The notes under the pieces were generated by a model, which saw only the letters and a list, made by a program, of their open reading frames with translations, had not been told where the DNA came from and ran no database searches. A stretch of DNA of 64,000 nucleotides from Paulownia fortunei (taxonomy: Eukaryota; Streptophyta; Magnoliopsida; Lamiales; Paulowniaceae), in contig CM033117.1 of NCBI GenBank assembly GCA_019321725.1, positions 124,001 to 188,000 of the forward strand. The letters are read 5' to 3'. Positions 1-13,800 of the stretch are shown piece after piece; the stretch's first letter is position 1, and each line of letters opens with the position of its first letter. A program made the position numbers and the translations under genes.

Positions 1-3000
1 TGGCAGATGGCTATGAAAGGGTTCACCGAGAAAATTGTCAATCTTATGAAGAGTGAAAATCTGTATGAATCTCAGGGGGGGCCCATTATACTCTCCCAGG
101 TGTGATTTTCAGCTCTTTAATATCTCTGTTCTGTTCCCCATTCTACCTCAGTTATCTGCTACTGCAGGATTAAGGGATCACATATAAATTTTTTGGATTG
201 TGTATTATAACACTCCAAAATAATTTGACTAGTTTGTTACACAGATTGAGAATGAGTATGGGCCACAAGCGAAAGTACTTGGTGCTTCCGGTCATCAATA
301 TGCAACTTGGGCTGCTAACATGGCCGTTGGACTAGATACTGGGGTTCCGTGGGTGATGTGCAAGGAAGAAGACGCCCCAGATCCTGTGGTAAGAAATCAT
401 TAAAGCAAAAATCAGCATTTTCCTTCGGTGCTCATCATCCTAGTTGCTTTTACTGGAATTTGATTGACAATAGATAGAAAGAACATCTCTTATCTTTAAT
501 ATGAAAAGGAAGTATAAATTGAAAAAAGAAAAAAATGTTGCTAGTCTGGAAGACTTGGAAATCCAAGTATATATATTAGTTCTAAAGCAATGTCCATTGA
601 CCTTTTATAACTCTTCGCTGCTATTCTTTGGTAGATTAACACATGCAACGGTTTCTATTGTGATGCTTTCTCACCCAACAAACCTTACAAGCCCACGATA
701 TGGACTGAGGCTTGGAGTGGCTGGTAAGCAAATTTTTTAATCCTGTTTACTTACTAGAGTAAAATATTCAAACTGGATCATTTATAATCTCTCTTTCATC
801 AACAATTAGGTTTACAGAATTTGGCGGTCCAACTCACGAGAGGCCAGTTCAGGATTTGGCATTTGCTGTGGCTAGATTCATACAAAAGGGAGGCTCACTT
901 GTTAACTATTACATGGTTGGTTTCATAATTAATAAATATCATGGTTTCTTTATTTCTTGAGAATTTACTGTTGTGTTGGTTTAATTACATGGGCAACCTG
1001 ACATACTTTCCATGCCAAAATTAAGTTCATTATGCTTTGTGAACAGTATCACGGAGGCACGAACTTTGGGCGCTCTGCTGGAGGCCCTTTCATCACTACA
1101 AGCTATGATTATGATGCTCCACTTGATGAATATGGTAAACAAAATTTCATTTATGCTCTATTTCCCTAGTGAGAAAATCATGATTGCATTATATGCATTA
1201 GAATCTTTCTTTGAGGCGCAAGGGAAAAATCATTCTTGAGGTGCTCGTCATGCTATGTGACATGGAGCCACTCGTGGTTGCCTAACGAAAACGTATTTTA
1301 TTTGATGTAAAAGCCTTTGTCACAATTTTGCTCCTCATAACTCAGGAGAGGAACATAGTCATATGAGTGCTCATCAATAAGTATTTTAGGTCTTAAGCCC
1401 TGCTTAATGAGGCTATTTGCTGTATGACTTGAGCTTTAGGCAAGTGTGATGTGATGCTGTTTTGCCCTTGGTGAGTTGTATTTAAACTTAAACTCGGCTA
1501 AATGCATGCTTTGACTTGATAGGTTTGATCCGGCAACCTAAATATGGTCATCTGAAAGAACTACATAGAGCTGTTAAACTATGCGAGAAAGCTCTAGTTT
1601 CAACCGATCCCATTGTGACTTCTTTAGGAAGCCTTCAACAGGTTTCTATCTCTAATCTTGGGGTTTGCTTATGCTGTTGAGATTTTTGACAGCTGAACAT
1701 TTGACATTTTCCCAGGCTCATGTATACTCTTCAGAATCAGGAGATTGTGCAGCCTTTCTTTCGAATTATGATACTAAGTCTGCAGTGAGAGTTATGTTCA
1801 ATAACATGCATTATAACCTGCCTCCTTGGTCCATCAGCATCCTTCCTGACTGCAGGAATGTAGTCTTCAATACAGCCAAAGTATGTAATCTTAGGAATCA
1901 ATAATTATGTTCCTCTGTCCAAAACCATGTATTATATGCAAGTTCTGGTAGAAACTTTATTAATCTGTACACCTAATTTCCATTGTCCTTTAAACATTCT
2001 CCTTCACATGAGATTTTGTTTGTCTGAACCACAGGTTGGAGTTCAAACATCACAGATGGAAATGCTACCCAGTAACGCTGAAATATTCTCCTGGGAAACA
2101 TATAATGAAGATTTATCTTCTTTGGATGACAGCTCAACATTCTCTACTGTTGGTCTCTTGGAACAGATAAATGTCACAAGAGATGCTAGTGATTATCTTT
2201 GGTACACAACTAGGTAAGTTGAATGTGGCAGACTGAACCACCAGTGTTGATTGCTACTCATGTCTTCCTTGTTAACTTGTTTCTAGCTGTGCCAGATACC
2301 TCGTTCTGTTCATATTTCCTTGTATCTCATAAATACTTTTCATGCTTATTATGTAACCTTTCAATTTGCCATTGGTCTTTTACCAGAATCATCATATAGG
2401 AGGTTAAAGCAAACAATGAGTAGTTGTTCAGTATACAGCTGCGAACTAAAAAATATTTTGTAGCATGCTAGTGGTATTTTTTGTTGTTCAATCACCTTCT
2501 TCAAAATCTTATTTACTTAATCTGGAAGTGCCTATGTGACTTTGAAATTCGCCTACGGTTGCAAGATTTTTGACCTTATGATACATTTACAGTATCGAGT
2601 GTTCTTCTCTGTGTTTGCAGTGTTGATATTGGTTCATCAGAGTCCTTCCTGCATGGTGGGGAGCTCCCAACTCTTATAGTTCAGTCAACTGGTCACGCCC
2701 TGCATGTTTTTGTGAATGGACAGCTTTCTGGTAGACAATCCATTCCATTCTTTTCAAGGCTTTATGGATCTTAGTAAATTTCCTTATATCATGTTAAGGC
2801 TAATTTTGGTGTCATGTTAATTATGTTATCTAGGTTCTGCTTTTGGGACGAGGCAAAACAGGAGATTTACATTTAATGGAAAAGTCAACCTACGCGCTGG
2901 GTCAAATAAGATTGGTCTCCTTAGTGTGGCTGTTGGATTGCCAGTTAGTTCTAGATCATTATTTTTCGTATTCATATGATCATAGTGACATGACTAGTTA

Positions 3001-4444
3001 CTGAAAGATTTGATGTGATAATATATATAGATCAGGTTTGAATTTTAAAAAAATATTATGGATTTTAACTAGCCACAGTAAGCTTTGTGAGCGCTTGAGT
3101 TCCCAAAATTCAATTTAGATTTCTGAATATCTTTTTTGAATTCTTTCTGACATTTTTACTTCATTTTAATTGGAGAATGTTGGTGGACATTATGAGACAT
3201 GGAGCACTGGAGTCTTGGGTCCTGTTGCATTGCTAGGACTTGACCAGGGAAAATGGGATTTATCCTGGGCAAAATGGACCTACCAGGTGTTGTATCTGAC
3301 ATCACAATATTCCACTAATAGTTATTTAGTTTAAAAAATGCTCTCATGAATATCTCCTAAGCAGGTTGGGCTTAAGGGTGAAGCCATGAATCTCGTCTCT
3401 CCAAATAGTTTTTCTTCAGTTGACTGGATGCAGGGTTCACTAATAGCTCAGAAGCAGCAGCCTTTGACATGGCATAAGGTATAGGCCGGCAAAGAATTCA
3501 ACAAAAATCTAGCTCCTAGTGGGGAAGGAGACGTGCATTATGAATTTAATTCTATTGAAACTTTGCAGGCTTATTTTGATGCACCTGATGGAGATGAGCC
3601 ACTGGCTTTGGACATGGGTAGCATGGGCAAAGGCCAACTGTGGGTTAATGGCCAGAGTCTTGGAAGATACTGGACTGCTTATGCCACTGGTAATTGCAAT
3701 GGATGTAGTTACACTGGAACTTTTCGGCCACCAAAGTGTCAACTTGGGTGCGGACAACCAACTCAAAGATGGTAGGTCTCAATGAACTTCTACTAGTATT
3801 CATTAGTAGAGACATGTTGGTATTACAGATCAATGTAGACACAACAAAACAAAAAATCAGAAGAATTATCAGTAGTGACCAAAAAATGTTTGTAGGTACC
3901 ATTTACCGCGCTCTTGGTTAAAACCAACCCAAAATCTGCTGGTCCTTTTTGAAGAACTTGGAGGTGATCCCACGAGAATCACTCTTGTCCAGAGATCAGT
4001 AACCAGCGTTTGTGCAGATGTTGCTGAGTATCACCCAAATATTAAGAACTGGCAAATTGAAAGCTATGGCAGACCTGAAGAGTTTCACAAACCCAAGGTT
4101 CACCTTCGTTGTGGTCCTGGACAGTCCATTTCTTCTATAAAGTTTGCAAGCTTTGGAACTCCTCTAGGAACCTGTGGGACATTCCAGCAAGGAACTTGCC
4201 ATGCTCCTACCTCATACGCCATCTTAGAGAAGGTACTTCTAGTTCCCTTTTATGTTGCAAAAGCTTGAATGGAGTTGTGATCATGTCTAAAGCATAAACT
4301 ATTTCATTTCTTATAATCTTGCAGAAGTGCATTGGGCAGCAGAGATGCTCAGTCACAATATCAAACAGCAACTTTGGGCAAGATCCATGTCCCAATGTGT
4401 TAAAGCGGTTATCAGTTGAAGCAATATGTGCCCCTTTGCATTAA
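1..4444 (+). CDS. Beta-galactosidase (GH35), BGAL1/BGAL3-type, 5'-truncated by window edge
   Basis: Hydrolyses terminal beta-galactosyl residues of cell-wall polysaccharides or glycoproteins in the apoplast (family knowledge). Exons I deduced: 1-99, 245-388, 635-723, 810-915, 1047-1134, 1523-1641, 1716-1880, 2035-2213, 2621-2730, 2834-2943, 3176-3286, 3365-3478, 3569-3771, 3896-4232, 4325-4444. They join in frame to 697 residues plus TAA, with GT-AG junctions. The GH35 signature GGPIILSQ is split by intron 1 from IENEYG, whose second Glu is the acid/base. TEAWSGW carries the nucleophile Glu. Then come GGTNFGR, the beta-sandwich region ([31 protein letters not shown]) and a C-terminal SUEL/galactose-binding lectin domain (VHLRCGPGQ to the end, cysteine-rich). 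The lectin tail is why I place it with BGAL1/BGAL3 forms. Roughly the first 150-180 residues, including the signal peptide, lie upstream of base 1. No frame break seen. Confidence 0.95.
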
Positions 4445-5826
4445 TATGCATACCGTAAGCAGAGAAAGACAAAAAGAAGGGAGAGATTGAAGGAAATATC
4501 ACTGGAAAGTTAGTATAGAAGTATTTATGATTGTTAGCTGCCACTGTTGCGTTCCTGATTCTGGCAAGCATTGGTTGTGCGAAGCTATATAGATTTAACT
4601 TAATCGGGTGCCTAAGGGAGACCCTGTATGGTTGTATATTCTTAGATAGGTTAGTTTATAGATTCGGGGACTTGAAAACTGCAAGTCCCATTAAGAATCT
4701 CAAGCCCTGGTCATTTTCCCCTTTTAACAGGAAAATGTGAACCAGGATTGCTGCAATTTCTGTCTTCAAGTCATCAGAGTGATTTTGAGTGTGTCCTCGG
4801 GGAGAATTTCGCCCTGGACAGATTTCAAGTTAGGAACGGTTCCTAGTGTGTGATCTTGCCCTTTCTTAATTTTTTTTTTTTTAACTTCGTGCAGTTATTG
4901 GCGAGATTGACCTGAATATGTGTATTTTCATGCCAAGTTCGTATAATTTAACTTCCTCTTAAACACTGTCCTACATTCATTTCTGTTTGCCATGTTTGTG
5001 GTGGTATGCTGGAATTGGCGGCTAATCCTTAATTTTCAAGATCAGTCTATGATGGTTCAATTGTTTAATCTGTGTCGGTGAATGAGATTTAAGATTTATA
5101 GTAATGACCATCAATTTTTTTTTTCTCTACTTTGTAAGACAATCTAGTTAGTGCAGCAAGAAGAAACAGCAGGCCCCTTTTCAAGTCCATTCACAGAGGG
5201 CCGTATAAGATTTGTTTAGCTCATGTCCATCGATGAGATTAAACTAATGAGTACCACTTGTGTAACAGTTGGTGTTATGATCAAGTCCATTGACATTGGA
5301 AATTAGGACCGCTTTTCTTCCTTCGTCCCTTTTGTGTTTCTCACGTGGGCTGAGTAATCAAGCATGAGCTTCCAGTGGGGTGGTCAGGCCATCCATGGAT
5401 CGGATTAGCAGATTGCCAGACTAAGTTAGTCGTATATTCTCTCTTTTTACCCAACAGAACTTGCCAGCAGTATCCGAATAAACATTTTTGGACTGGCCAG
5501 CCATTTGTTTAACAAAGCCCAAGTGACCAAGAAAGTACACTTTTCAACTTCTGCTGCAGGCCCTCCATAAGGAGACTTTACCCCAGTTCCTTAGGCATTG
5601 ATACTCTAAACTTAAAACCAGAAACACACAAAGGCGCCATGGAATGGGATACAGAAAAAAACAAAAAAAAATCAAAAGATCAACCATAAGACCTTAGATA
5701 AAAATTAACAGCACCATGGATAACCCCAAGAGCATGCGTTTATATGAATTCCAAGTGAAATTTCGGTCTGCATGAGTCAAAATAAATAGCAAACTCAGGT
5801 CTTAGCCTCTTCCATTCAGAATATTT
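4445..5826. other. 3' UTR and downstream spacer of the beta-galactosidase
   Basis: The first few hundred bases after the TAA have the mixed composition of a 3' UTR, including T-rich tracts near 4870. I cannot fix a poly(A) site. The later part, about 5540-5826, lies directly downstream (minus sense) of the thioredoxin remnant and may be its former 3' UTR. No coding similarity recognised. Confidence 0.4.
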
Positions 5827-6010
5827 TTAGGCAGTAGCAGTATTAATGTGCTTGGCAATAGCAGCTCTTCTTTTTTTGCTCTTATAACATTTTCCAAGAT
5901 TTACCTTCAATTCATCCACTTCCACCTTCAGGAAGGTAAACATTTGGCAACTTCTTAGCCAACTCAGCAAAGAAGGGAGCTGTGAAATGACAAGGTCCAC
6001 ATTGATTTAC
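5827..6010 (-). pseudogene. Thioredoxin h pseudogene fragment
   Basis: Read on the minus strand from about 6005, the sequence gives CGPC followed by HFTAPFFAELAKKLPNV, the active site and following helix of h-type thioredoxins. A one-base insertion (extra T near 5946) shifts the frame to TFLKVEVDELK, the next conserved strand. The sequence then runs into GTAAATC, which looks like the donor of the family's second intron. About 20 bases later it resumes with a piece coding for AKKEEL, shifts frame again, and ends in IAKH and a stop at 5827. The invariant Trp before CGPC is Gln. Everything between the DELK strand and the last helix is missing, as is the N-terminal part. I infer a genomic (intron-bearing) duplicate that suffered an internal deletion and frameshifts. 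It cannot make a working thioredoxin. Confidence 0.8.
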
Positions 6011-6339
6011 TAAATTTACTTAATTGAAATAAGTCCTTATTAAAATTAGTAACATTGGAAAATGGCCAACGAGTATCACTATGTTTATATACCTTGCCAA
6101 TTAATTTCGGTTACTGCTGACATGCACAGTTGGAAATTATTTTTTTGGTATGCTATACAAATAATTTGTTCCGTAGATTTTCCAATTCTTTAGGACTAAA
6201 GCATTTAGAGATTTTTTTTATTTGTAATTTTAACAATGCATATTTTTGAATTTTGTTATCTAAATAATTTTTTATAATATTTTATCATCTTGTACATTTT
6301 TTGCATATTGTCATATATGACTGGACAAAACCCTCAAGT

Positions 6340-6665
6340 TATGAACACTTTGCCACTCATACTTTATAAAATTTCTCTTTTTATCACTTCAACTACACAC
6401 AATATATATAAAAATTTATATCATGTGTAACTCACTTACAAAAAAATATAAAAAAAATGATACTTATTAATAAAATATATATTGATAGTAAAATTATTTC
6501 TTTTTTGTTTATTTCTTTTCAACTTCTTAATTGAGTCATAAATTCTACTATTTAATTTACTTCATCAAATTTTAAATTAGAATAAATTATACCTATAATT
6601 AGAAATTTCTATACTGGATTAATGAAATTTTAAGTATGAAAATAATCTATTGCACCAACCAAAAG
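6340..6665. repeat. Dispersed AT-rich repeat, copy A
   Basis: This stretch resembles 10520-10840 in the same orientation. Both begin with ACACTTTGCCACTCA and share blocks such as AATTCTTTTTTGTTTA-like and TTCTTAATTGA, ending near an ATTGCAC motif. Divergence is high, so it is an old non-coding repeat. Its class is unknown. Confidence 0.6.
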
Positions 6666-9002
6666 TAACTTTGAACAAGGGTGAGGCATTGACTCTTGAA
6701 CCAAGGATTGACTAGCAACCAAGATGTTCGAAAAAATCGAGTGAAAACATTGGATGGAAAAAAATTTAAAAGAAGATGAGATGATAAAAACTGATAATCG
6801 CCACGTTCTGAGACATTGTCTTATTCAAAGTTTTGAAGTTTTTAAGTTGTCTTTCCTGGTTTTATAGAAGGCTACCATCCTGAAAAACTACCATTTTGAA
6901 AAATAATGGACAGTCGTTGACATTCTTCTTCCATATTTTCTAAAGTTTTTGATCAGAAGTTTCTGTCCCAATTGCTCCATAATGTTGAATCACTTGCTTG
7001 GAAAAAGAAAAGAACTGATTCCAAGTAACTTGGAAGCAGATATTGGAAAAGGAAAAGAACTGATTCAAAGTTAGAAGAACCTGTGATTCAATATATAGGA
7101 CATTTCACTCTTTTTAACTCAACTGACTTGACCTCACGTAATATGAGAATGAAAATCCTAAACTAATCCTGAAGTACTACCTCCATTACAAGAATCATTT
7201 TTCTTACTAAAATCCTTTAAATATATGACAATCAAATTGGATAAATGTACAACGAAAACAAACATTAATAATATATTTTGTGTAAAAAATCAAATTTGGA
7301 GTTTAATAATCTTCGAAAGAGAACGCTTTTCCTATCAAATTTGTAGTTTAATTGTCTTCTTGAGAGAACACTTTTCAATGGATTACAAATAAAGTCCTAC
7401 ACCTATTTATATTGCTCTCCACTCTTCAACTACACTGTAGATTGAAATAATCTAATGCAAGGAGAGACCTGTAGACTTCTCAAAGCATATTTCTAAAAAT
7501 ATTTTAAGACATCTTCTAGAAGTTTTCTATAAAATATTTCACTCTTCTAACATATTTTTACAACAATGTAGAAATTATAAGAAGTTCTAAAAAATTGTGG
7601 GTGAACCTCCAAGGTTCAAAATAGACAAAAAAGTTGTACCAAAATAGGGAGTGGAACCAGCAAGTTGTGACATTTGGCTCCAAAAGGTTATTTTGGGATC
7701 TAATAAATCTAAAATTTTAGTGAGAAAAAAAAATGGCTAACAGAAATTAATTTTCATTACATTTCTCTTTTTGGATAAAATATATCCATTTTGAATTATT
7801 TTTTAATGTAATTAATAATCATGAAAAAATAATTCAAATTGATGTGTAACCGTGTAAGTCAACAAATGCCTTTCATAAGGTTTTGTTTTCCAAAACATTA
7901 CAATTAAAAAAACAATTTCCAAACTATACTCTTTCAAGAATTTCTCTATTATTACTCCTAGCGTCACTTGTATTGCCACGTGACACAAATTTAGTTGAAA
8001 TTTGTTTGTTTGTTTGTTTGTTTTTTTGCATATATTGTTTGTCTTCATTGATAGTATTCTCATATTTTTAATAAAAGAAAGTAAATTGCAGAATAATATC
8101 TTTCACTTGTTAGTGAATATTAAAAGAATCGATGATATTAATTACCAGTTAGAGAGGAACTAATATTATTTTAATTAGATACTGTTGATGACTATTGACT
8201 AGGACGTGAAAATGAGTCGGGCAATGCCTCCAACTCTTTCTTCGCTAAGTTTCTCACGTATTTACGCACCAATAAATCTAATGGCCACAAATGGTTTAAA
8301 AGTTATATTTGCGAAGTTTCTCACGTATTTAACATTCTTTCTAATTTTGATTTTTGTTTTCGTTTAATACTATAAATTTATTGTCATAAGTCTGGTATTG
8401 AATTTTCCTATTATAAATTTATTGTCCCAAGTTTGGTTTAGAATTGCTTGAGTTTGATATTGAATTTTAGCGTTACGAAAGTGTCATAATTGAGGGGTTT
8501 AAACTGTAAAATGAACTAATATTTTTGTTCATTAGATTTTAGTTGTTGAATAGTAGGGAGTAATTGAAAGGTTTTAAAAGTTGAGAGGTGTTTCATATAG
8601 GAACTATGAGATAAGAGTATAAATTATATTAAGAGAAACAAATAATATGTTATTTGAATTATGACATTCTTACACTTTGCCATCTAAATAATTTTTTGCA
8701 CCATTTTATTAATGGTAATTTTAATAGGCTTCTATAAGATTCAAAACTATTACGAACTTATCCTGAAAAGGTTCAAGATGGCTAAACGGGTCTTAGAGTT
8801 GGGTAACAAAATTTATTCTTCAAAACCCATTGGAGTTCAGAGTAGGTAACAAGTCTTCCTGGATCCATCTCATACAGGTAGGCATAAATTGCATTAAGGT
8901 TTTTTAAATTTTCTTGATTTCTTTCGCTCTCAGTCTTATCATTCAACCCCTTTAATATTGAATCATCTCTTGATCACTCTTGCAACTATGAGCCGTCCTT
9001 CA
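6666..9002. other. Gene-free AT-rich spacer
   Basis: No coding exon recognised. It holds short local duplications: GAAAAGAACTGATT at about 6998 and 7045, and a roughly 47-bp imperfect tandem pair at 7290-7377. There is also a (TTTG)n tract near 8004-8022. Another ACACTTTGCCA block near 8674 suggests a further scrap of the repeat seen at 6340 and 10520. Confidence 0.5.
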
Positions 9003-10021
9003 CAGGGTGATCATAAAAATTCAAAAATCGCTCGAATCGACCGCACCGCACCAAATTATTTTTATTAAATTATTATAAAAATCATGATTTAAAAATTTAA
9101 TTAAAACCGCAACGCCTTATATGGTTTGGTAATAGTTTGGAGTTTGAATAATTCGAACCGCATTGCCTATCTATATATATTAAATTTATTAATAATTAAA
9201 ATTAATTTTAGTTTTGATAATTAACTTATAATTATAATATTTATTTAAATTTCATAAAATTAACTCTTTATGCACTTATCAACTTCTTATAAATTTTTTT
9301 TGTTTTTTCATTTATTTCAAATTGTGATGCAAGGAGCATGTATGTTTAGTTTCAATATTTAAAAGTATAGCATTTTCTTTTTCTCTTAGACATGTTGGTT
9401 TATTTAATTTTTTCAAGATTTTTTTTCTATTTACTTTTTAATTATTTACTTTTCCTTTGTTAATTTATGGCATATGAATAAGTCAATTTTTCTTTCAAAA
9501 ATTAGAAGATGAAGAAAATAAGTATTTTTTTTGTGTACATACTCAAAAAAAATTATGTTAATGATGTTTGTATATTCAAATAATTTTTTTCTATTTGTAT
9601 TTTGAAATATTGAGAATTTTTGTTTTATTTTCTCTACCATACCAAGTATAGTTTATATAATATAAATGAAACTAAATAAATAAATAGAATATATAAAATC
9701 AGTTGAATTTTATGCACAACGATATAGCTATTTGTTAGTACTAGAAATATTATATTATTATTTTTAGAATGAAAACTATGGTTTTATTTTCATGTTGAAA
9801 TGATTTTTTCTAATAATATCTTAAATTTTTTTTCTTAATCATTTCTCTTTATTAATAAAAAATAGCAAAATCGCCTGCGACTACCCAAAATCGCTTAAAA
9901 TCGCATTTTTCATTTTAATTGACAAAATCACAATTTGAAATTATTTTTAGCAAAACTACACATGACAATTCAATTTAAAATTAGTAAAAAATATCATAAA
10001 ATCGCACTATGATCACTCCTA
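9003..10021. mobile_element. hAT-like non-autonomous element (about 1.0 kb)
   Basis: The left end reads CAGGGTGATCATA. The right end, reverse complemented, reads TAGGAGTGATCATA. These are inverted ends matching at most positions with one gap, and they fit the CAGGG/TAGGG terminal style of plant hAT elements. Just inside both ends are AAATCGC-type motifs, and the interior is over 75 percent A+T by eye with no transposase reading frame. The flanking octamers (GTCCTTCA left, TTCCTCCG right) match at only 5 of 8, so a target-site duplication is not clearly preserved. The class call is inference from the termini. Confidence 0.5.
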
Positions 10022-10519
10022 TTCCTCCGTAGCGAGTGCCACCGTAGTAGCAGTCATCCCCACACATCAAAATTTCAATCCACCTCTCCCCCCAACACCC
10101 CATCACAACATCACCCTATTTGTTTCTATCCCTTTCTTAGTTTGGTTCTTCCATTATGATTAGATTTTTTTCAATAAAAAAGCAAGGCAAATAATAGGAT
10201 AGTGGGTTCGTTGGTTGTACCAGCTAGGCTTTTGGATTCGAGGCGTGATGGGTTCAGGACTAAATTGAGGTGAAGAGGTGGGGTCTTGGTCCACTTCAAT
10301 CTTGACAGGAGTAAGTTTTGAGTTTGGCTAGACCTATTTCAAATTCGCCCAATTATTATCTCTATTTACCATCACAACTATACATTTTTTACATGTTGCC
10401 ATATATAATAGAATTCCAACGAAATATTCCATCAAGATTTTCTAACGTGTGCAACATACTTTTTGAAGGACAAATGCACACACTTAATTTTGAAGGACAA
10501 TTCTGTCAAATTATATTAA

Positions 10520-10840
10520 GGTTCACACTTTGCCACTCAAACTCTATACAATTCCATTTCAACTTTAAAAAGTACTCACAAAATATGTGTATACATTTAG
10601 TTCATCTCTTTTTATAAAAATTAAAATAGAACTAATACTTATTTAATAAAAAAGATATTGCAGGTAAAATTAATTCTTTTTTGTTTAATCTTTTTCAATT
10701 TCTTAATTGATTTTTAAATTTTATTCTTTTATTTATTTTAAAAAATTTAAATTAAAATAACTTATAACTATAAAATTTATAATTCAATTATAATATAGAG
10801 CAATAATAAAATTTTAAATATGAATTTAATCAATTGCACT
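10520..10840. repeat. Dispersed AT-rich repeat, copy B
   Basis: Second copy of the repeat at 6340-6665, same orientation. It starts at CACTTTGCCACTCAAACTCTATA and carries the same ordered blocks. No coding content. Confidence 0.6.
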
Positions 10841-13800
10841 AGAATCGAAATATTTCTTGTCTTTTTTAATTTTATTCGGGTTCAAACCAATTTGTTCTTC
10901 AAAATGCATTTTATCATGTTGAAATTTAATTACATAGTGTATATCTGCAATCTTTGTTCTATAGAATGATTCAAGCATTAGACTAAGTATTGTTATTGTA
11001 AAAATAATTTTATCCATCAAAATCAACATTCAAAACAGCAAAAGATGAACATGTGTCAATGGGCTCAATCAACATCACTTGGTTGAAAATTTTCTACTTC
11101 TATTTTCACATGGGTTTCAATTGTTTTAATGGCGAATTTTACACATAGTGCTCCTCTTACAATGAATCCATCAACCACAGTAGACTGGGGTCTTACATGT
11201 TCAGTGGCGAAAATACAAGGCTATGAAGTTGATCTTTCTGTGTCTAAAAATGACTGTATTTTAGAAGCATAATATAATTTGTCTTGGCAAATTTAAAACA
11301 TGTCAATGTTCTTTCAACTCCCATTCACTATTTGGAAACTAGTGATTTATCAAATCCATTCAAGTAAATTTATTATATTATTTTCTTGCAAAAATATTCA
11401 CTACACTAGTCATTGAGACAACGAGGTGGAGTGCACACTTGGTAAGATCCATCAACATCCACACACCCACCCACGAAATAGATATGTGTATTTTTTATGT
11501 ATGTATAAAGAATAAATTGAATATATTCACCCTTTTTAAATGCACATTGTGTTTTCACATGCAATTAAAGTAAACTAATGATCAATTAGACTAGAGCTAA
11601 TCATGGTAACGACACAATTTTCCTGAAGTGCACTAGATCCCACATGTTTGGGCACACCCTAGAGCAAGAGACAAGAGCAAGAGCAAGCTGGATAAAAACA
11701 TATAAATGCTACCCTCCCATCTATATATCTACTCTCCCACAATCATAATAAACCCTATTTCTGTCCCTTAAGGTTTTTTTAATTTCTTCAACTGGCCTTT
11801 GTTGAGAGAGTATCCAATCAATATTTGTGATGCTAAATAATTGCAGACAGATCCATGTCCTTCCTACTAACTCCTCTATCTTTCTGGCTGCAGTTTTACA
11901 AATTAAAAGAAGTCTACCTAGCAGCCTAGCTAGATACATTATTTACTTTATCTGTATTTGTAAGATGTATACCACAAAAATGAAAATTCTTAGTTGGGGT
12001 TGGCATCCTGTCTGGACGCATCCAAGACAAGGGCTTTGTTTGGTTTCATCCTCCAAGAACATTTTTCTTTTCTGAAAACAACAAAAACGTATTTGGTATA
12101 AATGTTAGGAAATTGATTTTACTGTACTTATCAATCATTATTTTAATTAAATAATATATATATATATTATACTCCCATTAATTATAATAAAATAATATTG
12201 ATAAAATATTTATAATTAAAAATATTTCCAACTAAAAACTCTATAATTAAAAATATTTTTCAAAATATATCGTATCAATTCATACATTTTCATTCTCCAC
12301 ACGTTCTCTAATCCCGCTACTAAAATATATTCTTTCAAAATAATTTTTCTAAAACAATCAAAAATTAAAGAAAATAAAGTCTTGGATTTGTCGGCCCTAG
12401 AGAAAGAAAGCCACTCGCTTCCTTATAATCCACGAGAGTGATGAGTGGAAGCTACATACCGAGTACATCGTACAATTTTGTTATTGTTTTGCAATGTGCA
12501 CGAGATTTCATTACTGTATCATTTCTCAAGTATTCTTGTAATTTCCTAATATTCATGTTTACATGTATGCCCTTGGATAAAATCACTAAAACACAGGAAT
12601 AGGGACCGCATTTGCCAAACATTTACCCTCCATATTCTAACTTGACCATAGGCGATGTGTTCCGCAACTTTGTATCAAGAAACCTTCCTTCATATTACAA
12701 TATTTTTACACTCAAATATGGTTAGAGATGCTACGTTTGATTTAATAAAAATATTTTGATACATGGAGAAAATTTCGTAGAATAACCCAAAAAACTAGAA
12801 CTGCCCCCACCAATGAGCTCGGAATCCTTGGTTCATATGCGATCATTGAATATTAAATATGACCAAGCAATATCAGAGGCCCAATAAGCCCCAACTTGGT
12901 CTACAGGCCTAGTGTAGTTCATACTACCCTATCAGTATGGATTAAAAGAAATGTTAAAAATAGTTTTATTAGGTTTTTATGTAAAAGTAAAAAATATGTT
13001 TAGATTAACTATGTTTCTATATACTATAGAAAATAAAAATATATTTATTTTATAGAATTTTTATGAAAAGACGTAAAATGTTAGTAAATTTAAAAATAAA
13101 ATTGTGTTTCTAATTATCATGAGTAAGAAAAATATATATTTTTTTAAAATTTTAAATAGCACATTGTTTAGGTCTTACTAGTGTAAAAATTACCTCATGC
13201 ATGTTTATAAAAAATCTTAACCCACCAATCAAATGCATTATGAGACAGTCTTCATGAGTTTTTTGGGTGGCCAATGAGTGCTATTGCTACTCCAAGGCAA
13301 GTAGAAATACTTTATTCCACAGTTTCACTAAGGATACAGCAGAAGACAAAAAGCAGAAAGCAAACAGAAGCTAAAGGCAACGAAATTTATTTATTCTATT
13401 CATTTAATTTCGTAGATATAGTATATAAAAATTGATTGGAAATCGAGAAGGAATAATGCTTTCGATTCCAGGCACAAGAATACGAGGTGCCCTTTTCTTT
13501 TTGTTGCTCGAGGAAATCTTGGATTCAAGAAAACGTTGAAAGACAATCTTGTTTTTACCATGGAAATATGAGACTAATCTATTTACACATGTATCATTGT
13601 AAATCTGTCTATGAAAGTAGCATGTACGATGGGTTCTCTACATTGGGAAACCAAATATTTTTAATCACATCATCACCACCTTTCGGCTATATGTTATCAG
13701 GGGGACCTGACATTCATGCAATGTGTTCTTTTCTTGTCTTTCATACAAAACAATAAAACAAGGAAAACAAAACAAATCTTCGATTTGGAGCACATTGTTC

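Noticed and set aside
3519..3785. Two overlapping open frames of 80-88 codons inside the beta-galactosidase
   Set aside because: The 3533 frame is the genuine exon 3569-3771 with intron at its start; the other is its shadow in a second frame.
13487..13756. 89-codon open frame
   Set aside because: No family features and surrounding DNA is ordinary spacer.
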